Assembly (NCBI GenBank): GCA_027563935.2
Contig: CM050449.1
Location: forward strand, 18,308,758-18,372,757
Origin: Costus lasius
Lineage: Eukaryota > Streptophyta > Magnoliopsida > Zingiberales > Costaceae
DNA: 64,000 nucleotides
Direction of reading: 5' to 3'
How positions within the stretch are numbered: position 1 is the stretch's first letter; each line of letters opens with the position of its first letter. A program made the position numbers and the translations under genes. The notes under the pieces are model-generated. The model did not search any database. It was not told the DNA's origin and worked only from the letters and a program-made list of their open reading frames with translations. This document shows positions 8,750 to 19,252 of the stretch, piece after piece.

Positions 8750-10498
8750 TTATTCATGTGGCCTTTGTAAAAGGCGTGATAATATGTCTGAGATGACATT
8801 ATTTTTTCCTTTGATATGCTCAAAGGTAATTCTATATGCATTGTTAATACAATGGTCTGTGAATGATAACCATCTCTTTTGAGAAATGCGTTTCTCATTC
8901 TTTGTGTTGAAGAACTTTACGATTGCTTCACAATCAGTTCTTATTAATATTTCTTTTTTATTTAAAAGAAATAATCTAAAAGCATCTAAGCCGTAGCAAA
9001 CAGCTAAGAGCTCTTGGTCAATGCTGCTTGTGACATTTTTCTCGCGAAATTTGCCAGAAGCATATCTACAAATAGTTTCTATCTCTGTAGAATATTTATG
9101 AGGCTTTCGGAGGAGGACTGCTCCCCATCCATACTCACTCCCATCTGTTTGAACAATGAGATAATCACTGTCCAGTGGTAATTTAAGCAATGGTAATGTT
9201 TCTACTAATTGCCTAATTTTATCAATCTGTTTGTAGTCTTCTGTGTTGAATTTCTTAACACCAGTAAGACCTAATTTTGAGTAGAGAGGTCCACTCATTT
9301 TATGAAGATCCTTTAAAAAAGGTCTAGCATAATTAATTAAGCCTAAAAATTGTTGTAGGCTTTTTGTATCTGTTACTTCAAAAGTTTTTATTTTTGAAGC
9401 AATATGAGGTTGGAGCTTAATAACTCCATGCCCAATTTCGACTCCTAAGTAGTCAATATTTTTTCTATAGAACTGTGATTTTTGTCCGGAGACAATAATC
9501 CCATTAGTATAGAATTTTTGTAATACAAGCTTTAAATGACTTGTATGTTCTTTCTCTGTTTTACTGTGTACTAGAATATCATCTATATACACACAAACAA
9601 AGTCTTGATAAGGTTTAAATACCTCATCCATTTTTCTTTGGAATACTGCAGGTGCAGTTTTTAGCCCAAATGGCATAACTAGCCATTCAAAGCTTCCTAA
9701 GGGACAGGTGAATGCTGTCCATGGTATTGATTCTTCTGCCATCCTGATTTGCCAAAAACCAGATTTGCAGTCGAATTTTGAGAAGCATATGCTTCCCTGT
9801 ATAGAGTTTATTAACTCTGTTTTGTCTGGAATGTCATAACTATCATCTTCTAAGTTATCATTAAGGCGACGATAGTCAATAACCATTCGGGATTTTCCTC
9901 TTACTTGTTCACTGTGTTTATTCACAATGAAAGCAGGGGATCTGTGAGGAGATGTACTCCGTCTTATGACATTGAGGTTTAGGAGTTCCTCAATATGCAT
10001 TTTAAATTCAGCAATGTTCTCATTTGTTGCTGTAATTTTCTTGTTTGTGATCCGAAAACCAGGGTCTTTGATTTTCAGGGTGCAAACAAGTTTGTTTTTC
10101 TCCCAATGTTGTTGGGGATTTGATCCAAAGATTTTATCTTTTTCGAGAAGTCTAATTAGGTCATCCACATCAGGATTTCCAGATTCGATTTTCTCTAAAT
10201 GTTCTGGAAGAACAGAATCGTCAAATTCTGTATGCCATTTATTTAAAGGATTTTTGAGAATTCTTATAGTATCAGAATCCTCATATGTAATAAAGTCATC
10301 GACCTCATCACCATCGGGTAGAACTCCTGCCTCAGGAAGAGGGGACGAGTCACAAGTACAGTCATCGACCTCATCACCATCGGGTAGAACTCCTGCCTCA
10401 GGAAGAGGGGACGAGTCACAAGTACACCCTTGAGGCACTGGGGCCTTCTTTTTAGCGTTCAGCTTTTGAGGTGCTGAGCTAGTTGCCATATCCTGCAT
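8750..10498 (-). pseudogene. Chimeric ORF: ORF6 N-terminus fused to RT-RNase H
   Basis: The first 23-24 codons (10427-10498) are the ORF6 N-terminus. They join in frame, through CCC microhomology at 10427-10429, to the Pol linker, RT (YIDD) and RNase H up to the native Pol stop. The 582-codon frame is unbroken. The Cys finger and the protease are missing. The RNase H region lacks the 4-bp deletion seen in the plus-strand Pol copies. Confidence 0.9.
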
Positions 10499-10568
10499 AA
10501 GAGGTGATTAGCTTTGAATATCCTTGTGGATTATTGTATAGCCCATAGGCTGGTATGAAGTCAAAGAC

Positions 10569-11708
10569 TTATTCATGTGGCCTTTGTAAAAGGCGTGATA
10601 ATATGTCTGAGATGACATTATTTTTTCCTTTGATATGCTCAAAGGTAATTCTATATGCATTGTTAATACAATGGTCTGTGAATGATAACCATCTCTTTTG
10701 AGAAATGCGTTTCTCATTCTTTGTGTTGAAGAACTTTACGATTGCTTCACAATCAGTTCTTATTAATATTTCTTTTTTATTTAAAAGAAATAATCTAAAA
10801 GCATCTAAGCCGTAGCAAACAGCTAAGAGCTCTTGGTCAATTGTTGTAGGCTTTTTGTATCTGTTACTTCAAAAGTTTTTATTTTTGAAGCAATATGAGG
10901 TTGGAGCTTAATAACTCCATGCCCAATTTCGACTCCTAAGTAGTCAATATTTTTTCTATAGAACTGTGATTTTTGTCCGGAGACAATAATCCCATTAGTA
11001 TAGAATTTTTGTAATACAAGCTTTAAATGACTTGTATGTTCTTTCTCTGTTTTACTGTGTACTAGAATATCATCTATATACACACAAACAAAGTCTTGAT
11101 AAGGTTTAAATACCTCATCCATTTTTCTTTGGAATACTGCAGGTGCAGTTTTTAGCCCAAATGGCATAACTAGCCATTCAAAGCTTCCTAAGGGACAGGT
11201 GAATGCTGTCCATGGTATTGATTCTTCTGCCATCCTGATTTGCCAAAAACCAGATTTGCAGTCGAATTTTGAGAAGCATATGCTTCCCTGTATAGAGTTT
11301 ATTAACTCTGTTTTGTCTGGAATGTCATAACTATCATCTTCTAAGTTATCATTAAGGCGACGATAGTCAATAACCATTCGGGATTTTCCTCTTACTTGTT
11401 CACTGTGTTTATTCACAATGAAAGCAGGGGATCTGTGAGGAGATGTACTCCGTCTTATGACATTGAGGTTTAGGAGTTCCTCAATATGCATTTTAAATTC
11501 AGCAATGTTCTCATTTGTTGCTGTAATTTTCTTGTTTGTGATCCGAAAACCAGGGTCTTTGATTTTCAGGGTGCAAACAAGTTTGTTTTTCTCCCAATGT
11601 TGTTGGGGATTTGATCCAAAGATTTTATCTTTTTCGAGAAGTCTAATTAGGTCATCCACATCAGGATTTCCAGATTCGATTTTCTCTAAATGTTCTGGAA
11701 GAACAGAA
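10569..11708 (-). pseudogene. Pol fragment with internal deletion (RT and RNase H)
   Basis: C-terminal RNase H (10569-10841) is joined to RT (10839-11708) through AAT microhomology. This removes the end of RT and the first RNase H motif and shifts the frame. The YIDD segment is present. It lies 70 nt before the ORF6 ATG at 10498, the native spacing. Confidence 0.9.
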
Positions 11709-11709
11709 C

Positions 11710-11972
11710 CGCCTCGAAAGGGTAAACCCTATAAAAAGGCCTCTAAAGGCAAACCAACTAAGAAATATTTTCTTAGAAAATCTTCAGCCAAAAAACCTTA
11801 TCTAGCTAAAGATAAGCATGTACGAAAATATAATCCTCGACGAGATTATAAAAACAAGCTTTCATGTTTTACTTGCGGAAGCCAAAACCACTTAGCGCGA
11901 GATTGCACTAAGCGGCAAAACTTATATAGTAAACAATCAATTTTAGTTGATTGTGTACAAGAAGATCTACTT
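11710..11972 (+). pseudogene. CP fragment: basic region and zinc knuckle
   Basis: Encodes the Lys-rich tail and CFTCGSQNHLARDC (CX2CX4HX4C). It sits between inverted Pol and inverted leader. The open frame that crosses the left junction is chimeric and not a viral gene. Confidence 0.9.
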
Positions 11973-12450
11973 TGCGGCTTTGGTGAATAAATACGTTTCA
12001 TAGAAACTATTGTGTAAAACACAAGTAAGAGCAGGTACTGAATACAACAGATCTACTAGGTACTCACGTATACTTGTATGGTCCTATGTTATGATGTATA
12101 CAGAAGGTTTTCTAAGGATTAGTAATACTTGTTATCTATAGATTCCTGGTCATTCGGATACTTTGTTTTCCTCTAATATCAACCGCTTTACCATAGGTGT
12201 ATAGAGAAGTAACAGAACATCATGCTACATGGTCGTTAATCATGCTGTATGTCCCGGTGACGCTCCTCGTCTGTGGACGTTTGCATGTCAAGCCATCGGC
12301 CCTTTAGTTCAGTTCTTTCTTTATACTATGGTGGCTTAGGCAGCCCCGGTATCTTTAGATGTGTATAAAAAACAAAATATGCGACAACCTATCTGAAATA
12401 ACAAGCATACTATATCGGCTTAGAGCCTTCCGTATACTAACATGGATTAT
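11972..12450 (-). other. Leader fragment (minus strand)
   Basis: Leader sequence from the GNRA hairpin region back toward the PBS, ending at GGATTAT where plus-strand RNase H begins. Confidence 0.88.
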
Positions 12451-12731
12451 CACAAGCAGCATTGACCAAGAGCTCTTAGCTGTTTGCTACGGCTTAGATG
12501 CTTTTAGATTATTTCTTTTAAATAAAAAAGAAATATTAATAAGAACTGATTGTGAAGCAATCGTAAAGTTCTTCAACACAAAGAATGAGAAACGCATTTC
12601 TCAAAAGAGATGGTTATCATTCACAGACCATTGTATTAACAATGCATATAGAATTACCTTTGAGCATATCAAAGGAAAAAATAATGTCATCTCAGACATA
12701 TTATCACGCCTTTTACAAAGGCCACATGAAT
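12450..12731 (+). pseudogene. RNase H C-terminal fragment
   Basis: Encodes SSIDQELLAVCYGLDAFRLF onward to ...LLQRPHE without the 4-bp deletion. It ends one codon before the native stop, where it joins the R region through AT. Confidence 0.9.
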
Positions 12732-12815
12732 CAGTCTTTCGCCTTCAGCAGCTAGCAAGTGTCAAAGTTTTCTCCTTTCTGTAAGTTCTTATGCTTCCTA
12801 TTAAATAAATTAGTT
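12730..12815 (+). terminator. R-region fragment with poly(A) signal
   Basis: Transcript-start proximal R sequence with AATAAA at 12804-12809. There is no TATA box in this piece. Confidence 0.8.
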
Positions 12816-13037
12816 GTTATCTATAGATTCCTGGTCATTCGGATACTTTGTTTTCCTCTAATATCAACCGCTTTACCATAGGTGTATAGAGAAGTAACAG
12901 AACATCATGCTACATGGTCGTTAATCATGCTGTATGTCCCGGTGACGCTCCTCGTCTGTGGACGTTTGCATGTCAAGCCATCGGCCCTTTAGTTCAGTTC
13001 TTTCTTTATACTATGGTGGCTTAGGCAGCCCCGGTAT
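12814..13037 (-). other. Leader fragment (minus strand)
   Basis: About 220 bp of leader in inverse orientation. It supplies an accidental start codon (12958) that reads in frame into the truncated CP. Confidence 0.85.
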
Positions 13038-14673
13038 ACTTCCTACTCAAAAACTTGAGTATGATACGGAAGGAAACATTCGAGTCTGGTATGGACCAAA
13101 AACAGACTTTACACAAGAAGAAGAAGATATAATAAATACCTTCTTAGAAATTACTCAAGAAGAAGAAAATACTACCTTCTTGGACACAAATACTATGGAA
13201 GAATCCATAGAAGAAATGGTCATAGATGACTTGGATTCTCAAAGTATCCAAAGTATTCCCCAGAATTTAATGGATACAATAATGACTGGCCAAGAACAAG
13301 CTAGTAATGCTACTCCTGTTTATAACAATCCAGGACAAGCAGTAGCCTCAACAAGTACGGCTCAGCCAAGTACTTCACATATAAGGAGTTATCCTATTGG
13401 ACAACCTCCTCGAGAATCGTATACACAGTATACACAGTATAATGAAGAAAGAGACGATAGATGGTCTAAGGGGAAAAGGCAACCTTTAGAGACCATAGAT
13501 AAACGAAAGTTGCTAGATGAAGGAAGAATTCTAAATCTAGCAGCCCATGATCCACAAACTTGGAGCACAGTTCTGGATAACTGGGCCTCCATGGTTTCTA
13601 TGGAAGTAACCAAAATACTTGGAAACTTCACAGCAGAAGAAATGTATTCCTACTTGGAAAATTTCTTAGGAGAAACAGCACGGGCAATATGGGAATCATA
13701 CAAACTAAATTGCCCCACAGACTTTCAACAAGATATTTCATTAGGAGTAAATCCTTATAACTTCACAAACCGAATGAAAATTATGATCTTAGGGTCAAAT
13801 CCTAACATGGGATTTAATGCCCAACAAAAAGAAGCTATAAGAAAGCTTGAGATAATCCAAATAAAAAATTGGAAATATATTAAACCTTTCTTACAAGATT
13901 TTTTGTATTATACTTGTAAGGCAGGAGCATATCATGATCAAGCCTTAGGAGAAAGGTTATTTTTAAAATTACCAGCTCCAATTGGTCATGAAATCCATCA
14001 GGCATGGAATAATGATCCTGAAAAGGCTCAGCTTTCCTTGGCCTTAAATAACATTACGGCAAGAATACAGTTCATCATAGATAAATTGGTAGAACGATGT
14101 ACACGCCTAAAAGGGGATCGTCATCTTAAAGGGGAATTCAGTTTTTGTAATGAACTGTATACACCCCAAACATATGAGAAAGACAATACGCCTCGAAAGG
14201 GTAAACCCTATAAAAAGGCCTCTAAAGGCAAACCAACTAAGAAATATTTTCTTAGAAAATCTTCAGCCAAAAAACCTTATCTAGCTAAAGATAAGCATGT
14301 ACGAAAATATAATCCTCGACGAGATTATAAAAACAAGCTTTCATGTTTTACTTGCGGAAGCCAAAACCACTTAGCGCGAGATTGCACTAAGCGGCAAAAC
14401 TTATATAGTAAACAATCAATTTTAGTTGATTGTGTACAAGAAGATCTACTTCATGTAGATGAATACATATCAGATACTGAGTCCATATATAGCATTATCT
14501 CTATTCCTGATATCACACATACTGATGGTAACTCTGATAGTGAACTAGAAGAATTTACATCAGACTTATTAACAAAATCTGATCAACTCCAGTCTCCTTA
14601 TGGAACTGAATATCTAGCAGACCCAATGCTAAAACAACTAGATATGTTAACACCATATCTTGACCACTTATGA
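13037..14673 (+). pseudogene. CP lacking its first ~36 residues
   Basis: Frame is unbroken from LPTQKLEYD to the native stop. An accidental ATG in inverted leader at 12958 extends it by 27 non-viral codons. The capsid core (ARAIWESYK, GVNPYNF), basic tail and zinc knuckle (14344-14385) are intact. The stop overlaps the Pol start in ATGA (14670-14673). Only the N-terminal replacement marks it as defective. Confidence 0.88.
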
Positions 14674-17227
14674 ATATGGAGCAGCCTACTCCATATAAAA
14701 TTATGACTCCAAAACTTATGCCACAACATGAGCATAAGTGGAAAGCACGAAGCGGAAGTCAAGACCATCCTTGCGTATACTGTTCTATGTTTCCGAGTAT
14801 GGCACTCCGTTTTCAATGTATCATATGCTCTACAGAAGCATGTAGGTATTGTTTGGAAAAACAACAAGTACCTTTACCAAGTACAAACCAACCGGTGGCT
14901 CCAAGCCATAACCGAACAGAAATAATTGAATTACGTCTACTTCAACTAGAAAATGAAGTTTACAAACTCTCTCAAAAAATAGAAGAGTTAGATCAACGGA
15001 GTCGTCCCATACTCCCTACAACTGAAAATCTAATATTGTATGAAAATACAGATTATAATGAACATACAGATGGCTGTTTGACAACTCGACAAACAGATTA
15101 TCTACATAAACCTGTACAGCCACCTTGGATGTACTCGATTAAAATAAATTGTATTATTCAAATTTCTGATTGGAAATTAGAAATACAAGCACTAATTGAT
15201 ACTGGCTGTAGCAATACAATTCTAGACATGGCCTTAGTACCCAGAAAGTACCATGTCCCACTAGATCCTGCAGACAAATTTCATGCAGAACAAATGGATG
15301 GCCAATTATTCTTGTATGAATATATTTTGGCAAAACATAAGCTTTCCTTTTCTTTAGGAAATGCTCATTATACACAGCCTACCTATATTGGCCGTATTTG
15401 TTTACGACCACTTAGTTTGGTAAAAACTAAATTTATTATCGGCCTTAATATGCTGATTAACTCTTACAAAGGAGTCACCCTTACAACGGAAGGATTGATT
15501 TTCCTTCCGCATACGTTGATTCCTTATACCTCTACACCTGCGAAGCGTGGTGGGTGTACTTGTGACTCGTCCCCTCTTCCTGAGGCAGGAGTTCTACCCG
15601 ATGGTGATGAGGTCGATGACTGTACTTGTGACTCGTCCCCTCTTCCTGAGGCAGGAGTTCTACCCGATGGTGATGAGGTCGATGACTTTATTACATATGA
15701 GGATTCTGATACTATAAGAATTCTCAAAAATCCTTTAAATAAATGGCATACAGAATTTGACGATTCTGTTCTTCCAGAACATTTAGAGAAAATCGAATCT
15801 GGAAATCCTGATGTGGATGACCTAATTAGACTTCTCGAAAAAGATAAAATCTTTGGATCAAATCCCCAACAACATTGGGAGAAAAACAAACTTGTTTGCA
15901 CCCTGAAAATCAAAGACCCTGGTTTTCGGATCACAAACAAGAAAATTACAGCAACAAATGAGAACATTGCTGAATTTAAAATGCATATTGAGGAACTCCT
16001 AAACCTCAATGTCATAAGACGGAGTACATCTCCTCACAGATCCCCTGCTTTCATTGTGAATAAACACAGTGAACAAGTAAGAGGAAAATCCCGAATGGTT
16101 ATTGACTATCGTCGCCTTAATGATAACTTAGAAGATGATAGTTATGACATTCCAGACAAAACAGAGTTAATAAACTCTATACAGGGAAGCATATGCTTCT
16201 CAAAATTCGACTGCAAATCTGGTTTTTGGCAAATCAGGATGGCAGAAGAATCAATACCATGGACAGCATTCACCTGTCCCTTAGGAAGCTTTGAATGGCT
16301 AGTTATGCCATTTGGGCTAAAAACTGCACCTGCAGTATTCCAAAGAAAAATGGATGAGGTATTTAAACCTTATCAAGACTTTGTTTGTGTGTATATAGAT
16401 GATATTCTAGTACACAGTAAAACAGAGAAAGAACATACAAGTCATTTAAAGCTTGTATTACAAAAATTCTATACTAATGGGATTATTGTCTCCGGACAAA
16501 AATCACAGTTCTATAGAAAAAATATTGACTACTTAGGAGTCGAAATTGGGCATGGAGTTATTAAGCTCCAACCTCATATTGCTTCAAAAATAAAAACTTT
16601 TGAAGTAACAGATACAAAAAGCCTACAACAATTTTTAGGCTTAATTAATTATGCTAGACCTTTTTTAAAGGATCTTCATAAAATGAGTGGACCTCTCTAC
16701 TCAAAATTAGGTCTTACTGGTGTTAAGAAATTCAACACAGAAGACTACAAACAGATTGATAAAATTAGGCAATTAGTAGAAACATTACCATTGCTTAAAT
16801 TACCACTGGACAGTGATTATCTCATTGTTCAAACAGATGGGAGTGAGTATGGATGGGGAGCAGTCCTCCTCCGAAAGCCTCATAAATATTCTACAGAGAT
16901 AGAAACTATTTGTAGATATGCTTCTGGCAAATTTCGCGAGAAAAATGTCACAAGCAGCATTGACCAAGAGCTCTTAGCTGTTTGCTACGGCTTAGATGCT
17001 TTTAGATTATTTCTTTTAAAAAAGAAATATTAATAAGAACTGATTGTGAAGCAATCGTAAAGTTCTTCAACACAAAGAATGAGAAACGCATTTCTCAAAA
17101 GAGATGGTTATCATTCACAGACCATTGTATTAACAATGCATATAGAATTACCTTTGAGCATATCAAAGGAAAAAATAATGTCATCTCAGACATATTATCA
17201 CGCCTTTTACAAAGGCCACATGAATAA
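14670..17227 (+). pseudogene. Pol: Cys finger, protease, RT, RNase H; frameshifted
   Basis: Longest Pol copy. Residues 35-61 form CX2CX11CX2CX4CX2C, the second Cys motif of badnaviruses. Aspartic protease DTG is at 177-179, a linker with two 22-aa repeats at about 296-339, RT with YIDD at 575-578 and RNase H with Asp723. A 4-bp deletion at about 17020 (AAAT lost from AAATAAAAAA) shifts the frame and stops it at 787 codons, removing most of the RNase H C-terminus. The native stop at 17225-17227 remains. The start is the ATG in the ATGA overlap with CP, so Pol appears to be its own cistron. Confidence 0.93.
15555..15686 (+). repeat. 66-nt tandem repeat in Pol linker (2 units)
   Basis: Two perfect 66-nt units encode two copies of an acidic 22-aa segment starting CTCDSSPLPEAGVLPDGDEV. 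All A copies that cover the site have both units unless cut by a junction. Virus B has a single, different linker here. Confidence 0.95.
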
Positions 17228-17282
17228 GTCTTTGACTTCATACCAGCCTATGGGCTATACAATAATCCACAAGGATATTCAA

Positions 17283-17309
17283 AGCTAATCACCTCTTATG
17301 CAGGATATG
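17283..17309 (+). promoter_or_regulatory. Candidate 3' splice site at ORF6 start
   Basis: CTAAT (17285-17289, branch-point-like), a pyrimidine-rich stretch and TGCAG|GATATGG with CAG at 17301-17303. Splicing here would drop the ATG at 17298 and leave the in-frame ATG at 17307 first. Virus B keeps TGCAG|GACATGGCA (59657-59668, minus strand) although its codon 1 is GTG. Confidence 0.5.
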
Positions 17310-18686
17310 GCAACTAGCTCAGCACCTCAAAAGCTGAACGCTAAAAAGAAGGCCCCAGTGCCTCAAGGGCCCCAACCTATGGTTACTGAAGAAGTAACAT
17401 ATGCTCAACAAGTTAAAGACGGAGTTGAGAAAACAACAATGTTTGTTTTTCGGGTCCCAAAACACTATACGGCATTAACAGGACATGACAGGACCATTCT
17501 GGATCTTTTATGGAAAGATCACCATAATCCTGGGTTCCTGACTGCTATGAACACACTAGCAGGACATCTGCAAGCCTTGCGATATATGAAGACCTTGCCA
17601 CCACAAGTTCCTCAGACAAAGTTGGAGCCTCAAACATTAGAGGCCTATATTGCTAAAGAATTCCGGATTAATACTCTGGAAAAAGACTTAGCCAGCATGC
17701 AACAGAAACTGGAAGCTCTTCAAAAAGAAAAACAAGAGCTAGAACAATCATTGGATCTTTTCAAGACTACCTGGACTACTGAATTAGAAAATCAGTGGAC
17801 AACTTCCCAGGCAAAAATTCCACCACAGCTGTTCCCAGCTCAGCAACATATATACGAGCTTGTAAAGACCAAACAACACCAAAAGTTTGTGAGTTTAGTC
17901 AAGCTTTTACAACAGATAGCACTGAACAAAGCAAGGAAACCAAGGGGTCTCCATTTAACAATGGTTTCTCTGTTCAGAGAAACTCAACATACGGAAGAAC
18001 CACATTGTCTTTGTCACAAAGGGTTCACCATTATCAAGGCTGCTATTGATCTGGCTGAATGGCAAGATTGTACAGTCATGGGGATACAAGTTTCCCTCCT
18101 GGATCTCTTTCAGTATGGACTCTTGGATCGACTAGTGGTCCATGCCCTCCACTTAGACAAAATGGTCTCTTTTCCATGGAGACTGAAATATTGCATCCGT
18201 CACATGTACAATTATCATCGGTTCCATGGTTATCTGGATCTGAACATTAGTACCTGTCCACCTTGGTTTTTAGGATATCCTAGTGATGCCAAACACCAGG
18301 TGCTCATTAAACTACAGCAAGATTGGCTCCCTGACTTCTGGGATCACCATTCTTTCCAGAATGAACTACTACGAGTTCAAGAGCATCCGTTGGAACAACA
18401 AATGCTGCTATGGCGCCATTATACCATGACCAAAGAACATAGGATTCTTTATCCTTCTTTTCTTTTGGCTGAAGACAAGACGTTAAAAGTCTATGTAGAT
18501 GATGAACATGAGGTGACCTATGTCCCATTTCCTTCTCATTTTATTACTCATCCAGGTCAGCATGAACATCTTCAGCAAGTCAAGAATGAACAAGCTCTCA
18601 TCACAGAATGGAAGGATTATGGACGTCAAGCTCAACCCATGGATGATGCTGACGATTATATTCTTGAAGCCATTCAAGATGATTAA
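17298..18686 (+). CDS. ORF6, 462 aa, function unknown
   Basis: Same protein as 7291-8679 with one change, Asp210 to Asn (codon at about 17929). Intact frame and native 70-nt spacing from the Pol stop. It is followed by a complete promoter region. Confidence 0.75.
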   Translation: MQDMATSSAPQKLNAKKKAPVPQGPQPMVTEEVTYAQQVKDGVEKTTMFVFRVPKHYTALTGHDRTILDLLWKDHHNPGFLTAMNTLAGHLQALRYMKTLPPQVPQTKLEPQTLEAYIAKEFRINTLEKDLASMQQKLEALQKEKQELEQSLDLFKTTWTTELENQWTTSQAKIPPQLFPAQQHIYELVKTKQHQKFVSLVKLLQQIALNKARKPRGLHLTMVSLFRETQHTEEPHCLCHKGFTIIKAAIDLAEWQDCTVMGIQVSLLDLFQYGLLDRLVVHALHLDKMVSFPWRLKYCIRHMYNYHRFHGYLDLNISTCPPWFLGYPSDAKHQVLIKLQQDWLPDFWDHHSFQNELLRVQEHPLEQQMLLWRHYTMTKEHRILYPSFLLAEDKTLKVYVDDEHEVTYVPFPSHFITHPGQHEHLQQVKNEQALITEWKDYGRQAQPMDDADDYILEAIQDD

Positions 18687-18830
18687 GGTGGTCCCCAGAT
18701 CACGTGAAGGGTCAGATTCTCTCCTCAAGAATCACGTCACCACCCTTTTCAGAAAGGGTAGCTTTTGTGAAGGGGCAAGATGCCTCTTGTCTGTAGCCCC
18801 TACTTTCTTGAAGGGGCAAGAATCTTTTAC

Positions 18831-18886
18831 TTTTGAGTCATGTTAGCCCTTACTTTACTTTTGAGTCATGTTAGCCCTTACTTTAC
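18831..18886 (+). repeat. 28-nt tandem repeat in promoter
   Basis: Two perfect units, TTTTGAGTCATG then TTAGCCCTTACTTTAC. Each contains TGAGTCA, an AP-1/GCN4-like bZIP site. Possible enhancer. Confidence 0.85.
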
Positions 18887-18939
18887 TGAAGGGGCAAGTG
18901 TCTTCTGTCTTTACTTTATTTGAAGAGTCAGTCTTAGCT

Positions 18940-18958
18940 GGCATCAATAATTGATGCC
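18940..18958 (+). promoter_or_regulatory. Palindrome with HD-Zip-like core
   Basis: GGCATCAATAATTGATGCC, perfect 9-bp arms. Its core CAATAATTG (18945-18953) equals the class I HD-Zip consensus CAAT(A/T)ATTG. It lies about 35 bp before the TATA box. Confidence 0.7.
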
Positions 18959-18992
18959 TTACTTCGTGAGTAAGTAACGCTCCTCTCGTATC

Positions 18993-18999
18993 TATATAA
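18993..18999 (+). promoter_or_regulatory. TATA box
   Basis: TATATAAGG context, conserved in virus B (55602-55608). Confidence 0.85.
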
Positions 19000-19099
19000 G
19001 GAGCCTAAGTCTGTTGTAAGAAGGCATCAGTCTTTCGCCTTCAGCAGCTAGCAAGTGTCAAAGTTTTCTCCTTTCTGTAAGTTCTTATGCTTCCTATTA

Positions 19100-19105
19100 A
19101 ATAAA
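19100..19105 (+). terminator. Poly(A) signal AATAAA
   Basis: 101 nt after the TATA box, as expected for a terminally redundant pararetroviral transcript that bypasses the signal on the first pass. Confidence 0.8.
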
Positions 19106-19173
19106 TTAGTTAGCACCTCTACTTTTTAAGTATTTTTGTGTGAAAAAAAAAAAAAATACCCCCCCCTCTTTTG

Positions 19174-19252
19174 GTGCTTTCCACTTATGCTCATGTTGTG
19201 GCATAAGTTTTGGAGTCATAATTTTATATGGAGTAGGCTGCTCCATATTCAT
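19174..19252 (-). pseudogene. Pol N-terminal fragment
   Basis: The first about 26 codons of Pol, beginning at its native ATG, joined to the PBS end of the plus-strand promoter through GT. Confidence 0.88.

Larger units (their letters stand above)
18687..19175 (+). promoter_or_regulatory. Virus A promoter and R region
   Basis: Holds a G-box CACGTG (18701-18706), three GAAGGGGCAAG motifs (18769, 18810, 18888), a 28-nt tandem repeat, the palindrome, TATATAA and AATAAA, then A14/C8 tracts. It ends inside the PBS after TGGT, where the sequence flips to minus-strand Pol and CP. It therefore points into antisense viral genes. Confidence 0.88.

Noticed and set aside
12958..13036. Alternative native N-terminus for CP
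   Set aside because: These codons are inverted leader sequence; the intact copy at 19249-20985 shows the real start.
15524..16015. Antisense 155-163-aa frame over the Pol linker and RT start
   Set aside because: Complement of the Pol coding sequence; hydrophobic stretch is a shadow of acidic and Lys-rich codons.
17079..17288. 69-aa frame recurring beside every Pol 3' end
   Set aside because: It overlaps RNase H in another frame and recurs because the DNA is repeated; virus B does not keep it open.
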